The position numbers were made by a program, and so were the translations under genes. From positions 1 to 64,000 of the forward strand of contig RSEE01000006.1 in assembly GCA_003971905.1 (NCBI GenBank): a DNA stretch of 64,000 nucleotides, written 5' to 3'. Numbering within the stretch: position 1 is the stretch's first letter; each line of letters opens with the position of its first letter. The DNA is from Moniliella sp. 'wahieum'. Taxonomy: Eukaryota > Basidiomycota > Moniliellomycetes > Moniliellales > Moniliellaceae. Shown here piece after piece: positions 1 to 12,496 of the stretch. The notes beneath the pieces were generated by a model. The model made no database searches and was not told the origin of the DNA. It saw only the letters and a list, made by a program, of their open reading frames with translations.

Positions 1-1411
1 GGGGATGGGAATGGGCATGGGTATGCCGCCCATGGGTATGCCTATCCCACCCAGTGGTGGAATGTACATCCCTTACCCTCACCCAGGATCTGGACCTGGA
101 CCTGGACCTGACCCATCTCCTTCCCACGGACCACCTTCTGCCGCTGCTTCTTCTTACCCTTCGTACCCTTCCTACCCTCCGCCGCACGGCTACCCCCCTC
201 ACCCTCACGCACACCCTCACCCGCACGCACACCCAGGGGGGACAGTCTACCCCCTCCCCCTCCGCCCTCGTGGATCGAAGCTCAACCCTCATACGTGCCC
301 GCGCTCGGCCCGCCTATCGGACTGACCATGCCCCCGCACGCACCACACAACCCACGGCGGAGCTCAATGATGCCCCCTGGGTCTGGTACCGTCGCCCCAC
401 CCCCAGGCCAGGGTCAAGGCAAGGCCAGGGTCAGGGACAAGTACAGGCTCAGGGGCCATTTCCGTCACGATCCTGGACCGACGTACACCTTACGCGTATG
501 CCTACCCCCCGGACCGGAGCCACACGCTCCTGTACTTTTGCCCGCGCTCATCCCATGGGAATGGAATGGGCGTGCCCTTGGCTGATCCCGCAGCTGCAGC
601 CAGCGGAAGCGGCCCTGGAGCAGGTGGTGGTGGTGGCGGCACAGGTGCATCAGGGGGAAGCAGTCGAACCACAGCGCCCAAGTACGAGTGTCAGTGGTGC
701 GGCAAACGTTTCACCCGCCCTTCGTCACTTAAGATTCACCACCACGTGCACACGGGGGAAAAACCGTACCTCTGCACTGTGCCGGGATGTTTACGCTCGT
801 TCTCGGTACAGATAATTTGCGGCGGCACAAAAGTCCCACCCGCCTGTCGCACTGGCTGCTGCGCAGGCGCAAGGCGAGGCGCAGGGGGCGCAGCCGGAGG
901 GAGAGCGGGGGCGCAGGTGGGTAAACGTCCCGTGTCGCAAGGTGCTCTGAGGGTCATGCTGAGGGGAGGAGGAGGAAGAGAAGAACTTGAGGTTGAAGAA
1001 GGCGAGGAGGGCGACGCTACAATCCCAACTCAAACCCAAACCCAACCCACGGGGGGGGAAAGTAAAACCCAAACCCAAACCCAAACCCAAACCCAAACGC
1101 CAGGAGAAGGAGAAGGAGAAGGAGAAGGAGAAGGAGAAGGGGAAGTGCACCAACAAGAAGCTAAACTTACCACCACGGTGGGTGGTACTCCCCCGCACCT
1201 TGATCCTACTTCCATTCCCACTGCCACGGGCGATGCCACTCCCACTCCCACTCCCAACTGCTCCCACTGCTACTGCTACTGCTGCCACGACCTCGGCGCC
1301 CAGCGCACCCGCGAGCGACCCCGACCCCGCACCTGCACCGTGCCTCACCCGCAGCAGGAGACGCAGCAGCAGCCAGACCCCGAGCCCGAGCCGGAGCCTA
1401 TGGTCACTTGA
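1..1411 (+). CDS. C2H2 zinc-finger transcription factor, 5' end outside window
   Basis: Two tandem C2H2 fingers are visible at about 683-830. The first reads [20 protein letters not shown], followed by the linker HTGEKPY. The second is [12 protein letters not shown] then, after a frame break near 808, DNLRRH. The finger pair [11 protein letters not shown]-x-DNLRRH is typical of fungal DNA-binding regulators acting in the nucleus. Upstream is a Met/Gly/Pro/His-rich low-complexity region that is probably an activation or disordered domain, and the start codon probably lies before base 1. Downstream is an RRWV motif, an acidic stretch, a (TQ)n tract and a (GE)n tract encoded by hexanucleotide repeats, then a stop at about 1409-1411. 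At least three single-base frame breaks are needed to join the pieces. Family assignment is firm; target genes are unknown. Confidence 0.72.
1060..1142 (+). repeat. Two adjacent hexanucleotide microsatellites, (CCCAAA)n then (GGAGAA)n
   Basis: About six CCCAAA units (1060-1100) are followed by about six GGAGAA units (1103-1140). In the reading frame of the zinc-finger gene they encode Thr-Gln and Gly-Glu dipeptide runs. Confidence 0.85.
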
Positions 1412-3733
1412 TGCGCGTCTTGCGTCCATTCGTCCGCCTCCGTCCGTCCGTACCTCATTCGTTCCCTCCCTTCCACCGTACGTTTTGTCCGTCCGTCCAC
1501 CCGTCCGTCCGTCCGTCCCTACCTATGCTCTGCTCTACCTTTGGGCCCTGTATCGTATCTGTATCTGTTTTGGCTTGGCTTTGGTTTGTGTTTGTGTTTG
1601 TGGGTGATGTGTATGGGTTCGCGACGGGCGGGAGAGCCAGGTGCCCCCCTCGCCTGCGCAGGCGATGAGCTGCGAGCAAGAAGCTGCGAGCTTCAAGATG
1701 TATTCGTGTTGCTTTCGTCATTTGTTTTCTATTTGTTTTGTTTTGTTTGTTTATGTGCTTGGTTGGGTGGGTGGGTGGTTTGTGGGTCGGGGAGCGAGCG
1801 GTAGGCGTATGTAGACTCCGAGTGGTGGTGAGGTGAGGTGAGGCGAGATGGGATGAGATGAGATGGTGTTTGTTAGTGTGACGTAAGAACATGCAGATCA
1901 GGACTAGGTGCGGAGTACGTGCCCTACGACCTGTTATCCGTCGTGAAGCACAGGCTATTACTACTGCTATGCTATACCCGGCTACTTCTACAGCACAACT
2001 ACTACCAGTGGAGTTCTCGTTTCTTCTTCACGGAGCTTTAGTTGCACAGCCAACACTCCACTTACTAGTTCTTGTTGCTCTCGCTTCTCGACTTCGCTTC
2101 CTCTATCACTACTCAACTTTCTCCATCTTTCGCTACCGTGGGCCGAATTCTCTGTGCCTATCTACGAAACCCACACCAATCGTCTACTCTTCGCTCGCGC
2201 TCATCTAAAATCCAAAACACTACTACACTGATGGTTTCGACTCGGGTTCTCGCCTCGTTTCTCGTCTCGGGTCCGCTTTGCCCTTTTTGACTCTCGTCTC
2301 GTCTCTCTTACCTCGTGCCTCTCGTGCTTGGTCCTCACAGTTAGTTGTTTCCTTTGACTCGTTTCCCCTTTTCGCTGGAGACCTCTGTTTGTTGGTCTTT
2401 CCCTTTGTCCCTCCTTCTCTATAAAACCTGCTGTTCTTCGATCCAATTGTGATTGCCCAAGCCGCCCACACCCTTCTCGTTCTTCTTCATCCTTCTTCTA
2501 GGCGAACTCCACTCTACATCAAGAAGCGCTTTTCCCCATTAGCGCTCAGCTCGCTTGCCCTCCTTCGCCCATCGGGACTCCCGCTTTCTCGTTCGGCTAC
2601 TGCCAAACGAACAGCAAAGCTCAGCGGCGACGCTTCTATGTTCACGCTAGTGTTCCAGTGTTCCTTGGACTTTGGACTCAAATGCGTCCAGTCCTCCGGG
2701 AGTACCTGAGTACTGAGTACTGAGAGTTTATTGTCTCCGATGGGCAGGCAAGGTCTCCGCCTGGGAAGCCAGCAAGTGCCCCGTGACACTCCTTGCCTTG
2801 TGCATGGTTCCTACTTGTTTGGTCAACCGCGTTGATCATGTTGGCATGGTTGGAATGAGCAACTGCAGATGAGAGAAAAGATGTTCTTGGGAATGATATA
2901 TGACTACTACCAGAGATCCGCCCTGCCCTCAGCCTGATAGGGACGATAGTGCACAGGAGAGAGTCGGACCACTCTGCAGAGCAGTAGAGCAGAGGCAGGT
3001 CACCCAACCACGTTGATCGTTAAACGCTGACATGCTGTTGGCAACCAATCGTGTCTGTGTGATGGTCCCCACTGCTGAATACGATCTACGAGATCTACGA
3101 GGGCCAAACCGCCAATTGAATGAGCCATTTGGCACCATCAGCCGCAGTCTCTCGAGCAGATCGCAGCCCCGCCATGCGTCTCTTCTGCCAGCCCGAGTTT
3201 CACCCCGACCAGCCCACCGTGCTTGCTCTCGTGCCATCTCGCTTCTCGCATCGACGTCGGCCAGGAGGACCAGGGTGCGCCCACGACGGGAAGAAAGACC
3301 GACATAAGCCAGCTGACAACACGCGCACCGCACGCGCAGGCGCATGCGGTGACGTCATCCCACGCACGCAGTGGCGCTGTGCGGGAGGCGTGCTGCGCAT
3401 GACAGCCGCCACGGGGCCAGCCACTGCGCCAGCCCGCGCGTCGGCACTGCCCTGTGCCATCCCCGCGTGGCCCGAGCGCAGTGCCCGCCCGCACCACGCC
3501 TGTGTCTCTGGCCGCATCACGCATCACCCATGCATCACCCATGTGCGCTCCAGGCCACGTCCGCGCAGCCACAGCCCCCCACTAGGGTTGGCTGGGCGCC
3601 TGCGCCCCCCCTCCCCTCCACCTCTACGCGCACCGCCACCACCACCACCACCTCACCACCACCCCCATCCCCACCACCACCTCCACCACACCCCATCCCC
3701 ACCCCCATCCCCACCACCACCACCACCACCACC
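1412..3733. other. Intergenic region between zinc-finger gene and Bbc1-like gene
   Basis: No convincing gene. It begins with a CGTCCGTC-rich stretch (1430-1520) and a T/G-rich 3'-UTR-like stretch (1550-1780). From 1900 to 3100 the composition is more AT-rich, with short ORFs lacking recognisable domains. A GAGTACTGAGTACTGAG palindromic repeat lies at 2708-2724. From 3120 the sequence becomes GC-rich again and carries the promoter of the next gene. Confidence 0.6.
3350..3589. promoter_or_regulatory. Promoter motifs upstream of the Bbc1-like gene (CRE and telobox-like)
   Basis: A perfect TGACGTCA (bZIP/CRE-type site) lies at 3350-3357. CTAGGGTT (AACCCTAG on the other strand) is at 3582-3589, about 150 bp before the likely start codon. 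The same AACCCTA element recurs at several other promoters in the window. The motifs are seen directly; function is inferred. Confidence 0.4.
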
Positions 3734-5218
3734 ATGCCCCCCCTCCCCTCCCCCTCCCGCTCCTCGCCGTCGCCGCCGTCAAGTACAAGAGCCCCCACCG
3801 TGGCGACCTTACCTTTGCCAAGGCGAGACGGTCCGTGTCCTGGCCCGCGCCCCGCCCACCGACGACACTCCCGCCGATGACGACGACGATGACGATGACG
3901 AATGGTTTGTCGAGAGAAGCTTGGACCACACCCGCCACGGCACTTTCCCCGGTGGCTTTGTCACTTTTTTGCCCCCGGAGCAGCAGCCTCACCCCGACCC
4001 CGACCCTGACCATGGCCCTGACACCCACGCGCTACCGCAACTCCCATCGCAAGTCCAACCTGACCCTACCCTCCAACCCCCACCGCAACCTGCGCCCCAG
4101 TCCCCCGAGGCCGAAGCCGTGTCGGTGCCGGTACCGGTGTCTGCACCGCATCCCGACCCCGTGCTGGACCCTACGCCGGCACCGGTCGCCCCCCCCCCGC
4201 GCGCTCTTCTCCCCCGGCTGCGGCATCGTTGCCTTCTTCCCAGCCCGTCGCCCCGAGCCACCCAGAACCGGCACCGCCACCGGCACCGGCACCGGAACCA
4301 ACGTCGAAACAGGAACTGGACTCAGAAGTGGAAGCAGGTGCAGGTGCAGGTGCAGGCGTAGGGGCAGGACCTTCTGCGCAGCCCCCACCCCTCTTGCTCC
4401 CGCTGCGCTTCCAGCCCCTTGGATCGACGGCGGCACCCTCGGCCTCGGAGGAAGCGCCTGCTGCACCGGCGCCTGCTTCGTCCACTTCGGCTCTGGCTCC
4501 TGCGGCCGTTTCCGCTCCCGCGCCCGCTGCCGTTTCTGCTCCCGCTGCCGCCCCCGCCTCCACTCTTCCCCCGGCCCCGGCCGCGCACAAACATCCGCCC
4601 CCTGCAGTGCCCAAGAAAAGCAATGCGCTGCGGACCGGATTGCCGCGTTCAACAAACCCAGCGAAGCGCCGGCTCCGCCGCCCTTCACCGCACGGGTGCA
4701 GGCTGGCGTCGCCCCCCACCCACTGCGGGCGACAAGCCCATCCAGCCGCCTCCCCACCCCTGGTACCGCCTTTCGCCCACCTAGCTCCACTCCGGCCCAC
4801 GCGAGCTCGGTAAGCTCTACAACCGCTCCTGCGCCAGTAGCTGCGCGCGCCCCTAGTCCAGCTCCGGCCGAGGCGGGGTCGGGTGGGTCCGGCGAGTCGG
4901 GTGCACAGGGCGCGTCGACGGGATCGGAAGGACCCGGGGATTTAGTGCAGCCGATGCCAAGTCGTCCATCAAGATGTCGCTCAAGGAACGCATGGCGGCC
5001 CTGCAACGTGTGGCGCAGGCGACGAGCCTACTTCGTCGACTACCCGCGCTCCGCCACCTCTTGCGCCCAAACCCGGTCGCTTGACCTCGGATCGTCGCGC
5101 GGCAGCGTTGGCGGGCATTGGAACGGGCAGCTCGGCGGTTCCGGCTGCACCTAAGCCCACGTCGGACGACCCGGAATCCGCCCGCACCCGCTGCCCCCGA
5201 TCAAGGGCACGATCCCAC

Positions 5219-5249
<31 letters not shown>

Positions 5250-8200
5250 ACCGAGGCCGATGCGGAGCACGACGACGGCTCTCCTGCTGCGGACCACGAG
5301 GCCGACCCACCTGCCGAGCGACGGAAGAGCAAAAGCAAGCTGAAGCCGAAGCGGCCGCGGCGGCCGAGCGTAAAGCCGCCATTCTGCGTCGTCTCCAGAC
5401 CACGGGCGGGATGAAATTGGCGCACCGCCGCCACCGCTGTTTGGTGCCCCGGCCGCGTCCAAGCCGCCGCCGCCGCAGGCCGACGAGGGCACGACGGAGG
5501 AAGAGGTGTTCCCCTCGGACGACGAGGAGGGGGAGAAGGAGAAGCAGAAGAGAAGAAGGAGGCAGATTCTGAAGAACCACCACAGGAAGAGCAGGATGAA
5601 GCGACGCGCAAAGCTGCCATCTTGCGTCGTCTCCAAGCGGGAGGCGGGATGAACATGTTTGGTGCCCCGGCTCCAGCGGCTCCAGCGGTCCCTGCTACCC
5701 CTGCTCCACCTGCTCCGGCTCCGGCTCCGGCTGCTGGTCTTGCCCAACACGAAGAGACAACGGACGAACCGGGTCTGTTTGACGACGAGGACGACGAGGG
5801 GGGGGTAGTAACAAGTGCACCTCCCCCTCCGGTCCCAGTGAACCACAATAAACCCGCTGCATCCGTGCCCGCTGCTCCTGCCCCGGCTGGGGGGCGTCCA
5901 GCTCCTCCACGCCGCGTTGCGCCCCCGCGTCGCACGGCAACCACCCACGAGCCTGCTCATGCCCCCACGCAGGACACGGGGGCGCTGTGCCTGTCGCTCC
6001 AGCCCCAACTGTCCCAGCTGGCAAACCTGCTGCTGCTCCTGCTGCTCCTGCTGCTGCTCCTGGTGCTTCTGGTGCTACGCCCGGTGCAGACCAGCCCACC
6101 TTACTGGTCCCCCTCCCACTGTGGCGCGCTCGGACGATGCAACGTCGGCGGCGCAGGACGAGACGGGGTCTTTGTTGCCCCCCTCGTTTGATCGTCGCGA
6201 TTCGGTCAACAGTGCTTGGACCATGCCGCTGGGTCCGGACGAGATGGCCCAGAATCAGTTGGCTCTGGACCAGTTCTTGGCGGGCCGGCGCCCGTCGCAC
6301 CTGTCCATCCACCGCCCGTCCCTTCCCGCCAGTTGGAACCCGAAGCCCAGGAGGAGGAAGCCAGTTTGCCACGAGCACGGACGAGCATGAGGAGGAGCAG
6401 GCGCAGGAGCAGGAGCAGGAGCAAGAACAAGGTGATGCAACGCCAACGGAAGCGGAACCAATGTCGGCCGTGACAGCACGTACACCCATCCCGCCTCCTC
6501 ATGCTGCCCGGTGCCACCTACCTTGCCCTCTCCTACCGTTCCCGCACCTCAGCCACCCGCCCCGGCCATTCGCGCGCCCAAGCCACGGATGGCGGAGCCC
6601 TCTCCGGCGGAGGAGTTTGACCACGTTGAGCCCCCTACTGCTGCCACCACTACCCAACAGCCGGCTCAACCGGCTGCCTTGTTCCCTTCCCATGAACCGG
6701 ACCAAGTGCAGGAGCCGCACGAAGTTACGCCAGAGGAACAAGAGCAGCAAGAAGAGCGGGACCGCCGTGCGCGCTTGGCGGAACGAATGGCACGCTTGGG
6801 CGGGCATAAGATTGGCGGAGCGCCGTTCCCGTTGGTGGGATGGGCGCCCCGATGCCCCCGCGGCAGAGGGACGTGGTCGCGCAGGAGATCCAACAGGAGG
6901 CCCAGCAACAGGCTGAGGAAGGCGCGGCAGCGGCAGCGGCGACGGAGAGCCGGCGGACGTGCCGCCTCGGCGGCGTGGAGTACCCTTGGGGGGCGTGGCC
7001 ATCCCGGGCTTTGCGCCCCGCTCGCACGTCGACGAAGCGCATGAGCCCGACGACCCGCATGAGTCGGAGCAGCGCCAGGACGAACCACGAGCTCAGCTGG
7101 AAGCTGCCCCGCTGCACGCCCACTCGCCCGTCGAGGCGCCCTTGGACGACTGGGCAGCCAACGCGACGGCCGCGCTGCAGTATGCCGCCGAGGGACGCTC
7201 AAGCGAGGACAGCGTGCCCCCCGCCGCCTCCCCGACGAAAGCGCCCCCGGCTCCCAGCCTTGCTCGCTCGCCTTCTTCCAGCGCGCCCACGCGCCCGCCC
7301 CCGCGTCGCCCGCCGTCGGGGCCGCCTCCGATGCCCGCCTCGCCCCCGCCCGTGCCGCGTGGGTACACGGGCACGCCCCCGCCTGTGCCGCGGGGATACA
7401 CGGGCTCGCCTGCCCCGGCCCATCCGCCGCCCCCGCCACCTGCCAAGCGTGTCTCCATCTCCTCTGGTTCGCTTGGCGCTGACCGGCGCACGAGCCTCGA
7501 CCGTCGCACCAGCCTGGACCAGCGCACGAGCCTCGAGCGCAAGCCCACCTTGCCCCCCGTGCATGCGCCGCCGCCGCCTCCACCAGGAGGCAAGCCTTCG
7601 GTGCCCTTTGCCCCGGCACGTACGCCGCCGCCCCCGACGCGACGGACGAGCAGCGTGGGATCCCATCCGGACGAGTCAGATGCTGGCTACCCGTCCCTCG
7701 GATCGGCCGGGATGGGCGTGAGCGCGTCGGCGCCTCTGCATCCGCTTGCGCCTACAGCTAGTGCTTCGCCCACGGCTGTCGCACCCACTGTCTCACCCAC
7801 CGCTGCCAACGCACAACGGCAAGCCAGTGTGTCCAGCGCTTTTCGCGCTTGGGCGGAGCCCGCGATTTGGACTTGATGCCCACCACGCGCTGGTGGCGTT
7901 CGTCGCCACTTCAGTTGCCACCTACCATGGTAGGCCGGAAAGATGTACTGGTGCGCACCCAGTCCTCGACCGAAACGAGCCAGGGCGAAACGATCCACCA
8001 GATCCAAGTGCGCATCTTGTACGAAGATTATTTCCAGACCGGTACGTACACACTAGTTTCCCTTTTGGCCTTGTTTCTTCCTCTGGTTGGGTTTGGGGGT
8101 TGGATGAGATTGATGACTAACGTTTGAAAATGGCAGTGGTGACGGTGGTGTTTGAAGAGAATGCCACGACGGAGGAAGGGACCGAGTTGACGCAGGTGCA

Positions 8201-8739
8201 TGTGCCTGCGCCGCCTGCGGCTACGACAGAGCAACTGCGCTTGTGGGCCGGCAAGACGGGTGCCGTGTTGGCCGCGACAGCCGCCTCGTTGGCCACGGGC
8301 AAAAACGTTAAAGCGATTGGGGATGGATCGTCGCGCGCACTGCTTGACGCATGCTTTGCTCCCAACCCTGCCTTGCTCCCTCCCGTCGGCTCCACATTCG
8401 GTGCGCCGTCCTGGTCCAAGCGGGCCAGGCTACCACGGAACATGCTGACGACCCTCGCGCCGGCGACGTGGTGGTCTGTCGTGGCGCCTCCTTGGCCGGC
8501 CGCAAAGGGTTGGCCAACTACCACCTTCACTTGGGCTCGGCCGCTGACCCCCTGGTCGGCATCTGCATCGAATTCGAAGACCGCAAACGGAAAGTGCGCG
8601 CCGTGGTACGGGCAAGAAGAAGGTGGAAGAAGTCTCGATTCGCTTGGACGACTTGAAATCCGGTACTATCCTCTTGGCCCGCCCCGTCCCGCCAGAGGAT
8701 ACCTCCAAGGTTGGGAGTAGGAGTAGGAGTACAAGTTGA
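3734..8739 (+). CDS. BBC1: Bbc1/Mti1-like SH3 protein of cortical actin patches
   Basis: The N-terminus is an SH3 domain (about 3760-3985): VAAVKYKSPHRGDLTFAK, then a frame break, GETVRVL, an acidic loop, DDEWFVE and PGGFVTFLPPE. A very long proline/alanine-rich disordered middle follows. It contains short basic repeats typical of the family: SLKERMAALQ (about 4975), two RKAAILRRLQ-type units near 5370 and 5610, and RRARLAERMARLGG near 6760. The C-terminal conserved domain starts at about 7870 (DLDLMPTTRWWRSSP), runs to DYFQT, is interrupted by an intron (8042-8136, GTACGT...CAG, branch CTAAC at about 8118), and continues through PALLPVGSTFGA, RAGDVVVCRGA, GICIEFEDRKRKVRAVV and LKSGTILLARPV. 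This layout matches fungal Bbc1/Mti1, which binds type I myosin and Las17 and restrains Arp2/3 activation at endocytic sites. Several single-base frame breaks occur. The exact start is uncertain because a frame break falls within the first codons. Confidence 0.78.
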
Positions 8740-10050
8740 GCTTGGGGTTGGGTGGGGTTGGAGTAGGGCTGCGATTGGGCGACTTGCGTTGGTCGGTCTC
8801 GCTGCAGTCTGTTCTCGACCCCGACGCGTCCCTGCTCCTGGCCCAGTCGGCGTCGCGAGACCGTTCGGTCGGAACGAAGCGTAGCGTTCTTGTCCTGTGC
8901 CTGGACAATGGAAGGAGAGCTGAGGGAACGAACGACTGGACAATTGCCCCCCCCCCCCACACCTCCCTCTCCTCTGGCCTCTTTTCCCCCTTCCCTTTTT
9001 TTGGTTTGTGTTTTCTTTCACCCTGGATCGGCTCGATCTGTGGACAAGTGCAATGCGTTTTGTTTTCTTGATTGCAAGTTGGGTGGCGCCCAGTTGGGGT
9101 TGGGGTTGGGGTTGGGGTTGGTAGATTTGTAGATGCATGATGATGGGGGTCAATATTCGGTCTAGGGGGGGCCTTGGTGGGCCTGACAGAGGTTTCAAGT
9201 AGCACGAACCGACAGAACATGGCCAGTGGCTGGCAACGAGACATAACACAAAAGCACGGAAAGAGGGGAAAGAGGGGTGCTGCGCGCGCCGGGCACAGGG
9301 CGGTTTTAGCCCCGCGCTTGTTGGTGGTCACGTCGTCAACATATATGTAGGCAAGTTATCATATATATCATCATCACATCTTCCACACAGCCTGCCAGCG
9401 TGCTGTCAAACCACCGGCTTTGCATCCCCGATCCTCTCTTTATATCTCCTTTACATCAACACCACATCCGCCCTCTCTCGTTTGCTGCCAATCAGAATCG
9501 CATCAACCGCTTCTGCTTCGCCACCAATCCCACGCCCCACCGTCGTGCTCTGGAAAGACAAAACCCTTCTCAGTGCTTTGTGGCCTGCTAAGGACCGCCC
9601 AGTACGATAAATCCAGGGTGCTTCTCTCACATCCCAGAGTCAATTTGGACTCCTCTTTGGTTGGCAACAGAGGCAAACCTTTCGGAAAGCTATCAGACTA
9701 CAACAAACGGGCTATGACGTCCACACATGGCATGGACCATGTCTGTCCGCCTAAAGAGATTGCGTTTATCTCCCTGCTCTGGACACTATCATAAGGAGAG
9801 AAGGAAAGGAAACATTCTGTCCCTGTCTGTCCCTTGATATCAGAACATCCCGGTTGTTGTCGAATCTCAAAAAAACATCCATCGTGGTCAAGTGACATGG
9901 AGCTACGTTGCTCGTAGGCTACACACATCGAGTGTTCAAGGCAGTGTCTTCGACCCCAACTAGTTCGCAAACAGCTTCTCCTTACTCGTGCAACAAATGA
10001 CACCTCTCCAGCTCTCTGCATTAAAATCAAAAAGGCTACTCTAGTATAAC
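8740..10050. other. Intergenic region, start of AT-richer island
   Basis: No gene recognised. It holds a poly-C run (8947-8959), a GTTGGGGTTGGG repeat (9095-9120), AT-rich stretches near 9340-9370, and short ORFs without domains. GC content drops here and stays lower to about 20.6 kb. Confidence 0.55.
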
Positions 10051-11360
10051 TGTGTTGTCATCAATCTTGTCGCGAAGTACCTGGACGACTTGTGATTTTC
10101 GGACTATAGAGCCACAGGCATTACCAGCCGAGCTGCAGAGACTTTGGAAGACAACGCGTCAGGCCTCACACCCAACCTGTGCAAGTGCGTCGAGCGGGAC
10201 CGGGACCAGATTCGGGAGGATGGGCTGCAGGTCCTGGGCACTTCTTGTGTGGGAGGGGTACTAATAAGACCAGTGCCATCGATCGTGGCTCCGGGACCAA
10301 CTGGCCAACCTGAGGCAGAACATGCCCAAGTTTGATGGCAGCACCAGTCAAGGACGCCTCTTACTATGGCGGTACAGTACTCAGACCAAGTTGCGCCACC
10401 TCCGCGCTATACAGATGGAAGGTGAGCTGGAAGATGTACTGTGGCCGTGCTGGTCGAGATTGATGCTTTCATCTGTACCGCGTTCAGACGCGGATCCGGG
10501 GCGACGAGAGGACCTCCACCGTGTCAAGGACGAACACTTCGGCACGCTCATGAGCCTGCCTCTCCGGATGGGAGGATTCGGCAGTCCGCTTTATTAGTAT
10601 ATATTGCGCCCACGCACGTGCTGCCAACGAGGTCAACCACTATCTTAATACCACTTTTGTTGACCGATCTCGGGAGCTCACACGGCCCGGCAAATGCATT
10701 TACGAACAACGCCAGCCTGCCGGGCGATGTGGAAGAAGACCCGGCAAGAGCCGCTCCAGAAGCTGGACGATGCCAATGGTCGCCATGTGGTTGAGCCCAG
10801 CAACCCGCTCAGTCACACTTGGCTCTCTTCCATTCCATCCGCCCCGTTCGTTTGGCTCACCGGTAAGCAGTTTTAGGTTGGTCTCCGGCTGGGCACGCTG
10901 TACCGCTCCACGTGCAGCATGTGCAAGTGCGGGGTCATGTCCTCGCTTGGGCACATCATGGCTTGCACCTGCAGACAGGCCGAGTTTGGTGCAATGCATG
11001 AGGCAGTGCCGGAGCCATTATCCAGCTCGTGTGCTCCATCCCCAACACCCACGTCCCAACGGGCCCACTGTGAAGGAAGAGGATGAGACAAGGGGCGGGA
11101 TGAAGGCAATACTCACTGACGACTACGCATGAAGGGGCCTGGCGCAATCGGAGGCTCAGGAATGGAGGTGGACCACACGCTGTGCGACTCCGGAACGCAG
11201 GAGGCGCAGGCCACGTACCTGAAGGTGGTACATTAGAGCACCGCGACGCCTTTGGAATGCCGGGAGAAGGAGCTGCATCGTCTGTTGGAGCAAGCAGAAA
11301 GCGACAAGAACACCAGGTACCAGTAGTAGGGACGCACGCAGGAACCGTGTTTTGACGACG
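10050..11360 (+). pseudogene. Decayed non-LTR (LINE-type) retrotransposon reverse transcriptase
   Basis: Fragments in several frames follow the order of a LINE-type reverse transcriptase. The catalytic box YLDDL is at 10078-10092. Then come SGLTPNLCKC and DGLQVLGTSCVGG (about 10155-10260), which match the usual GLTLNPSKC and VLGT-x-VGG segments. LPLRMGGFGS (about 10558-10590) corresponds to the hallmark LPLRLGGLG motif. A Cys/His segment MCKCGVMSSLGHIMACTC (about 10920-10972) follows. A degenerate tail (about 11150-11330) resembles the region after the zinc segment. Frame breaks and stops are frequent, so it is not functional as read. The 5' portion is not seen. The motif order is good evidence of family; the clade is not determined. 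Confidence 0.65.
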
Positions 11361-11385
11361 CAAGAGGATCAAATTGCGCCACCAA

Positions 11386-11660
11386 GACAGTGAGCAACTA
11401 GATGCTTGGGCACTGAAAGGATTTGACTACTGACACTCAATGTGGATATGGTTCACCGCTCGAATATCTACCGCGTTCATCCGTATCCACACACGTTTCC
11501 TCGATGGGAAGGAATGGCGGGCACCAGAAGGTCCAAATCTCCTGGCAATTCCCTGGTTCCTTAAGCTGGGTTGGCGCTAACAGGCGGCATACGCCGCATG
11601 AACAGGTTGGTTTAGTCGCAGCGTTCTTTTCCCAGCCTTAAGCTCTGGCAATGATATGGT
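11386..11660 (+). repeat. Dispersed repeat family, copy 1 (possible LINE 3' end)
   Basis: This segment aligns by eye with 60313-60580 over its whole length. Shared blocks include AAGGATTTG...CTACTGA, TCATCCGT-TCCACAC, CTCCTGGC and a terminal block around GCCTTAAGCTCTG-CAATGA. The terminal block also occurs at 19964-20012. Its position directly after the reverse transcriptase suggests it is the 3' part of the same element, but this is inferred. Confidence 0.6.
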
Positions 11661-12135
11661 TGCAGTATAGAGATTGAATGATTTATACTTGTGGTCGTGA
11701 ACCCTTGCTAGTTCTCTCTGAGTTGAGCGACCAAAATTCGGGGTTAGTTTCCCGATCTGTGCATATATCAAAGCCCTCCCTTGATATACGTTTCTCTCTC
11801 ATTCCTGTGACTGAAGGCAGAGAACCTATACTTTACGTGAGCCTTTTATTGTTCTGACTGTTCCCGTTCTTGGTTGAGAGTGCGAAAAGTTTTCATCAAT
11901 TGGTCGATGTTCCTTTGTGAGATCCCACGGTACCAATGGCCTCTTGATCCCTTCGTTATTTCTTGATTGCGGTACTTATTCCTCACGTATCCTATCCGTA
12001 TAGCCCGCTATTGATTCATGCTCTCTTTCCTGGTAGAGGGCAATAATTGTGTTTTCCTTTCGTCGTCTTCATCGTTTTATCAACTTTATCCTTTTCCTAG
12101 CCATCATCATCGTACACAGCTGATGACGAAAAGAC
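11661..12135. other. AT-rich spacer without recognisable gene
   Basis: Short ORFs only, no domains, many stops in all frames. It lies between dispersed repeat copy 1 and the acidic-repeat ORF. Confidence 0.5.
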
Positions 12136-12136
12136 A

Positions 12137-12496
12137 TCATTTATGTTTATGATATAAAATACCTTCAAAAATGTCAGAGGAGTAATTTGCCGCGGGTGAG
12201 GCAATTCTGTCAGCGCGCTGCAGGTCAGTGACGTCGTCGATGTCACCACCCTGAACGTCAAATATGTCCTCGATGTCATCCCCCTGCAGGTCGGTGATGT
12301 CGCCGACGTCACCCCCTTTAACGTCAGAAAACGTCGTTGACGTGCCCATGGAGGACGTATCTGATCCTCCTATGCTCGCTCTTCCTGGGTTACTATTGGT
12401 ATTACATTTACTACTACTCATCAGTAGCAGACAACACCCTCGTTTGTCCTGGTGCGGGAACACACAACATGGGGACCCAGCAGAAGGGCAGTTCAT
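12137..12496 (-). CDS. Small ORF with three 11-residue acidic repeats, unknown function
   Basis: A 119-residue minus-strand ORF. Its C-terminal half contains three tandem units: GGDVGDITDLQ, GDDIEDIFDVQ and GGDIDDVTDLQ. The end reads ANYSSDIFEGILYHKHK. The N-terminal half is Ser/Thr-rich with Cys residues. The repeat-bearing end (12160-12284) is duplicated almost perfectly in inverted orientation at 19834-19962, where the same peptide frame is preserved. This suggests a mobile-element-derived coding segment rather than a host gene. I do not recognise the family. It could equally be a fragment of a larger, decayed protein. Confidence 0.35.
   Translation of the reverse strand: MNCPSAGSPCCVFPHQDKRGCCLLLMSSSKCNTNSNPGRASIGGSDTSSMGTSTTFSDVKGGDVGDITDLQGDDIEDIFDVQGGDIDDVTDLQRADRIASPAANYSSDIFEGILYHKHK
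12160..12284 (-). repeat. Left arm of a roughly 125 bp inverted repeat
   Basis: The reverse complement of this stretch matches 19834-19962 with only scattered mismatches, from GGGGATGACATCGAGGACATAT to GAAGGTATTTT. The two arms face each other across about 7.5 kb containing the Helitron-like fragment and Hsp70. Beyond GAAGGTATTTT the flanks diverge. Confidence 0.8.

Noticed and set aside
3535..4028. Val/Gly/Trp-rich minus-strand ORFs
   Set aside because: Produced by the CCACCA-rich leader of the Bbc1-like gene read backwards.
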